From NCBI GenBank assembly GCA_963920665.1, contig OY987268.1, positions 10,976,501 through 11,040,500 of the forward strand: a DNA stretch of 64,000 nt. Reading direction: 5' to 3'. The notes below the pieces were generated by a model that was not told the origin of the DNA, ran no database searches, and saw only the letters and a list, made by a program, of their open reading frames with translations. Positions within the stretch are counted from its first letter, which is position 1. Each line of letters begins with the position of its first letter. Shown one piece after another: positions 61,401 to 64,000 of the stretch. The position numbers and the translations under genes were made by a program. The stretch is from Straminergon stramineum. Its lineage: Eukaryota > Streptophyta > Bryopsida > Hypnales > Calliergonaceae.

Positions 61401-61559
61401 CATTACAAAAACAAGATAAGAAGGTGCATTTTTGTGTTTTAGAATATGTAAGAGATATTAGTAAACTATTTAGGCATAATTTAGTTTAAAAACACCATAC
61501 ATTTGTTTAATACTATGGGAAGGGCAAATAGTGTTTTAGTGTGGGAATGTCGGCTAATG
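58461..61559. other. AT-rich intergenic, no gene seen
   Basis: No domain-bearing frame. A TAAAATTC microsatellite of about four units lies at 60271-60302. Confidence 0.4.
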
Positions 61560-61970
61560 CCTTTTCTAGTGATCTTTAATCTTAACTATTGACAATCATT
61601 TCTATATAATTGACTTTATTCCCAATTGCAGTCATCTTTGTTTTTTAAGACCTTCATTCCTTTTAAATTGACTTTGATCATATTTACAACAATCTCTATT
61701 CTTGACTATTGACATTTCTTCCTTTTGAATTGATGTTGATGTTGTTTCAATTGCATTAATCTTTACTATTGACTTTTGAGATTTATTCCCTTTGAATTGA
61801 TGTTGATCTTGTTTGCAGTGATCTTAATTTATTCTTGACTTTTGAGATTTATTCCCTTTGAAATGATGTTGATCTTCTTTGCAATGATCTTAATTTATTA
61901 TTGACTTTTGAGATTTATTCCCTTTGAATTGATGTTGATCTTGTTTGTAGCAGGGCTTTTTTTTCAACTT
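61560..61970 (+). repeat. 66-bp tandem array
   Basis: GACTTTTGAGATTTATTCCC begins units at 61771, 61837 and 61903, an exact 66-bp period. More diverged units with TTGACTATTGAC and GAATTGATGTTGAT words extend upstream to about 61560. It lies about 1 kb from the hAT relic. Confidence 0.85.
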
Positions 61971-62952
61971 TTTGAAATGGATGAAAAGCCAATATGCTAG
62001 CCTTGTGGAGTGATGAATTGGCGATTCCTTAGAATAGTCCACAGTTTTCAAGTGGCGACATCTACTATTTTTTTGAAAAGTAGTTGGCAAATTCTTCATA
62101 GTTTTTTTTTTTCATTTAGGCAAACACATGTGAAGGAGAAAAATGTTCTTGTCGATTAGATGAATTATTTTGCAGTGAAATGGCGAAGTGGGACCATTCT
62201 GTAGGGTCAGTGAGGCGAACTAATAAACTGTTGTTTTGTGAGATGGTGACATGGCATGCTTATCATTCAGCAACAATGGAAAAAGAGCACGGCAACTACT
62301 TTCTAAAGCAAGAAATCTAAGTTCTAATTCATGAAATTGCTCACATGAAAGTGTGGACAAAGATGGAGGAAGGTGTGCAATCTTGCATAAAATTACCTCC
62401 ATTACCTAAAAGTGTATCATTCACAAACATAACGGAAAAAAAATCTGCAGCTTGGACCTTCACCCACCCAAACCCCCTCCGGTGCTCAAGTGAGTAATTT
62501 GACAAACAGAAAGAACAAAAATCGGCCACATTGTTAGCATGTTTGCAATAGTTTAGTTCCAACAAGCTTTCAGTTTCTAAACATTCACCTGCATTCATTC
62601 AAACACCATTCCGATGCCATAGTCAATAAGGGAGTAAGAAAATAGAGAATCAATACACAATGAAAACAATAACATAATTAAAGCAACGGAAATATAGACA
62701 ATAGATAAAGTTGACTTCACATTGAGTCATGTTGATTCAAGAATTGTGATCCAACAGCCCTCCAACACAAGATAGCTAGGAGGACAGACATCTCAATTGC
62801 AAGACAAATTACTGAGATTACTAGGGAAAATACATCTCACCCGCACTCTCCTAATATCACTTTACTACTAGCTGTGGACCTACTGACTACTACTACGGTC
62901 AAGACTTTGCTACTCCATGATTCACGAATATTGCTCTACAATCTACAAACTC
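61971..62952. other. Uncharacterised stretch beside the hAT relic
   Basis: Composition becomes less AT-rich beyond about 62300. A minus-strand frame at 62341-62598 (85 codons) has no domain I recognise. It may belong to the non-coding 3' part of the hAT element. Confidence 0.35.
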
Positions 62953-64000
62953 CTAACTGCTTGCCATATATTTACCGCGTCCCCATGAAATAAACCAATC
63001 ATCAAATACGGCTTGGTAAGGGAAGTTTTCTAAGGTAAAAATACGTTGGGAGTACATTCCAATAACAACTTTGATGTGTTCTGCGAGGTTGTTGCAAAGT
63101 TTGGACTTCAAGAAGCCCATGTTAGAAAATGTGCGCTCATCCTCCATTGAGCCAATGACATGAACATCCATTTCGGCTAGTTTTAGAAGTTTTAGAAGTT
63201 TGAGTCAAATTATTGTTACTTTCAAGGATGCACCACACCTTCGTCAAAGAATTGATGTCGTAGGGTGGGAGCATTGCATAATGGGAATTGGATCTCATGC
63301 ATGTTTTAAAGAGACCCCGCCGGGACATGAGAGCATCACGATCAATTAGTGGTTTGATCAACATTTTTTTCTCCCCCTCCCCCAAGATTTTCCCATGGCT
63401 GTATGCATCCATTAGAGTGCAAAGATGCTTATCAAACATCTCCTCCACATTCCCTTGTCACCAAAACTACGGGTATAAAATCCCAAAAGCGTTCATAATG
63501 TGGTGCTCTAGGAATCTGTCATCTAGCTCCTGAATTAGCATCTTGGCTGCACTTGGTAGAACCAAAATTAACAACGTCAATGGAAAAAATTGGGCACATT
63601 GTTAACAACCACTTGCGACTTAATTTTTGGACTAGCAAAGTATTTGATAAAAAACATAGTAAATGAGAAAGAACGTGAGTTCACTCACATGTGCATTCTG
63701 TCTTTACTTTTGCCAGTAAAGAAGCCCAGATCTCACTATCTACTAGCCCATCTTTGTGCTTAGCATGGATTTGTTCACCATGACATACAAAAGACAACAT
63801 TGCAGAGTCGTCATTAAGATCCATAATCCACTTGATGTGGATTTGTTCGTGGCTGCAATCTAGCAAATTGTTGAAACTCCAAAACTTGTCTGTACTATAA
63901 CATGTGGCATTGTCTTCATACATTTGGTGTAGAGATCCTTGACATATCTTCACTATTGCCACAAAATCACAAATATACACATCTCTTTTTTGTGCAAAAT
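62953..64000 (-). pseudogene. hAT-type transposase relic, continues past the window
   Basis: The C-terminal half of a transposase is readable on the minus strand. A first exon segment (from the window edge to 63689) ends at an apparent donor CAT/GTGAGT. After an acceptor at 63547 the text continues LIQELDDRFLEHHIMNAFG. Two in-frame stops follow ILYP (TAG and TGA), then EEMFDKHLCTLMDAYSHGK. A frameshift near 63180 leads to ERTFSNMGFLKSKLCNNL, which matches the hAT C-terminal dimerisation region. The overall pattern resembles the hAT-derived proteins often annotated as zinc finger 862-like. The stops and frameshift mark it as dead. The N-terminal zinc finger and most of the catalytic core lie outside the window. 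Confidence 0.75.

Noticed and set aside
1..64000. CRISPR array, bacterial operon, tRNA or rRNA genes
   Set aside because: No regular spacer-repeat pattern, no ribosome-binding-site gene clusters, and no cloverleaf or rRNA core sequence was recognised; the introns and transposons are eukaryotic. A tRNA scan would be needed to exclude a diverged tRNA.

Overview
This is nuclear DNA from a land plant. Two spliced protein-coding genes, both on the minus strand, lie in a large, AT-rich, transposon-filled background. The plant assignment rests on a plant-type WRC zinc-finger gene, a chloroplast-type alpha/beta-hydrolase-fold gene with an apparent transit peptide, canonical GT-AG introns, and plant-style transposons (CACTA, Stowaway-like and Tourist-like MITEs, a Ty3/gypsy relic, a hAT relic). 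I cannot name the species; the sparse gene density would suit a large-genome plant.

Layout. 1-1750: GC-richer island with microsatellites and G-quadruplex motifs but no convincing ORF. 1919-2454: Stowaway-like MITE. 5300-10400: gene island with the WRC gene (coding exons 9401-9366, 8171-8083, 7386-6474). 11280-18400: decayed Ty3/gypsy pol, broken by a 1.4-kb CACTA element, a repeat-bearing insert, a small MITE and a 0.92-kb TTAA element. 18728-30000: more TTAA elements, an LTR-like piece, and a second GC island (28350-29210). 30297-38154: candidate 7.9-kb CACTA element containing smaller hairpin elements. 39672-43911: TTAA and Tourist-like elements around a third GC island (40740-41450). 47814-49571: three abutting TTAA-element pieces. 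51450-56440: the alpha/beta-hydrolase-fold gene, with a duplicated 3' end split by a TTAA element. 57236-61970: MITEs and a 66-bp tandem array. 62953-64000: hAT transposase pseudogene running off the window edge.

The two genes are not an operon and show no obvious functional link: one looks like a nuclear regulator, the other a plastid protein. The hydrolase-fold protein lacks a recognisable Ser/Asp/His triad, so it is probably a non-catalytic member of its fold family.

The most distinctive system is a family of roughly 0.4-1 kb elements ending CCCCTAAA...TTTAGGGG and flanked by TTAA. One copy interrupts the gypsy pol frame. Removing the element with one TTAA copy restores a continuous frame there, so TTAA is its target duplication. 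At two places the elements abut and share a single TTAA. TTAA duplication with C-rich ends recalls piggyBac (or Sola3), which are not typical plant superfamilies.
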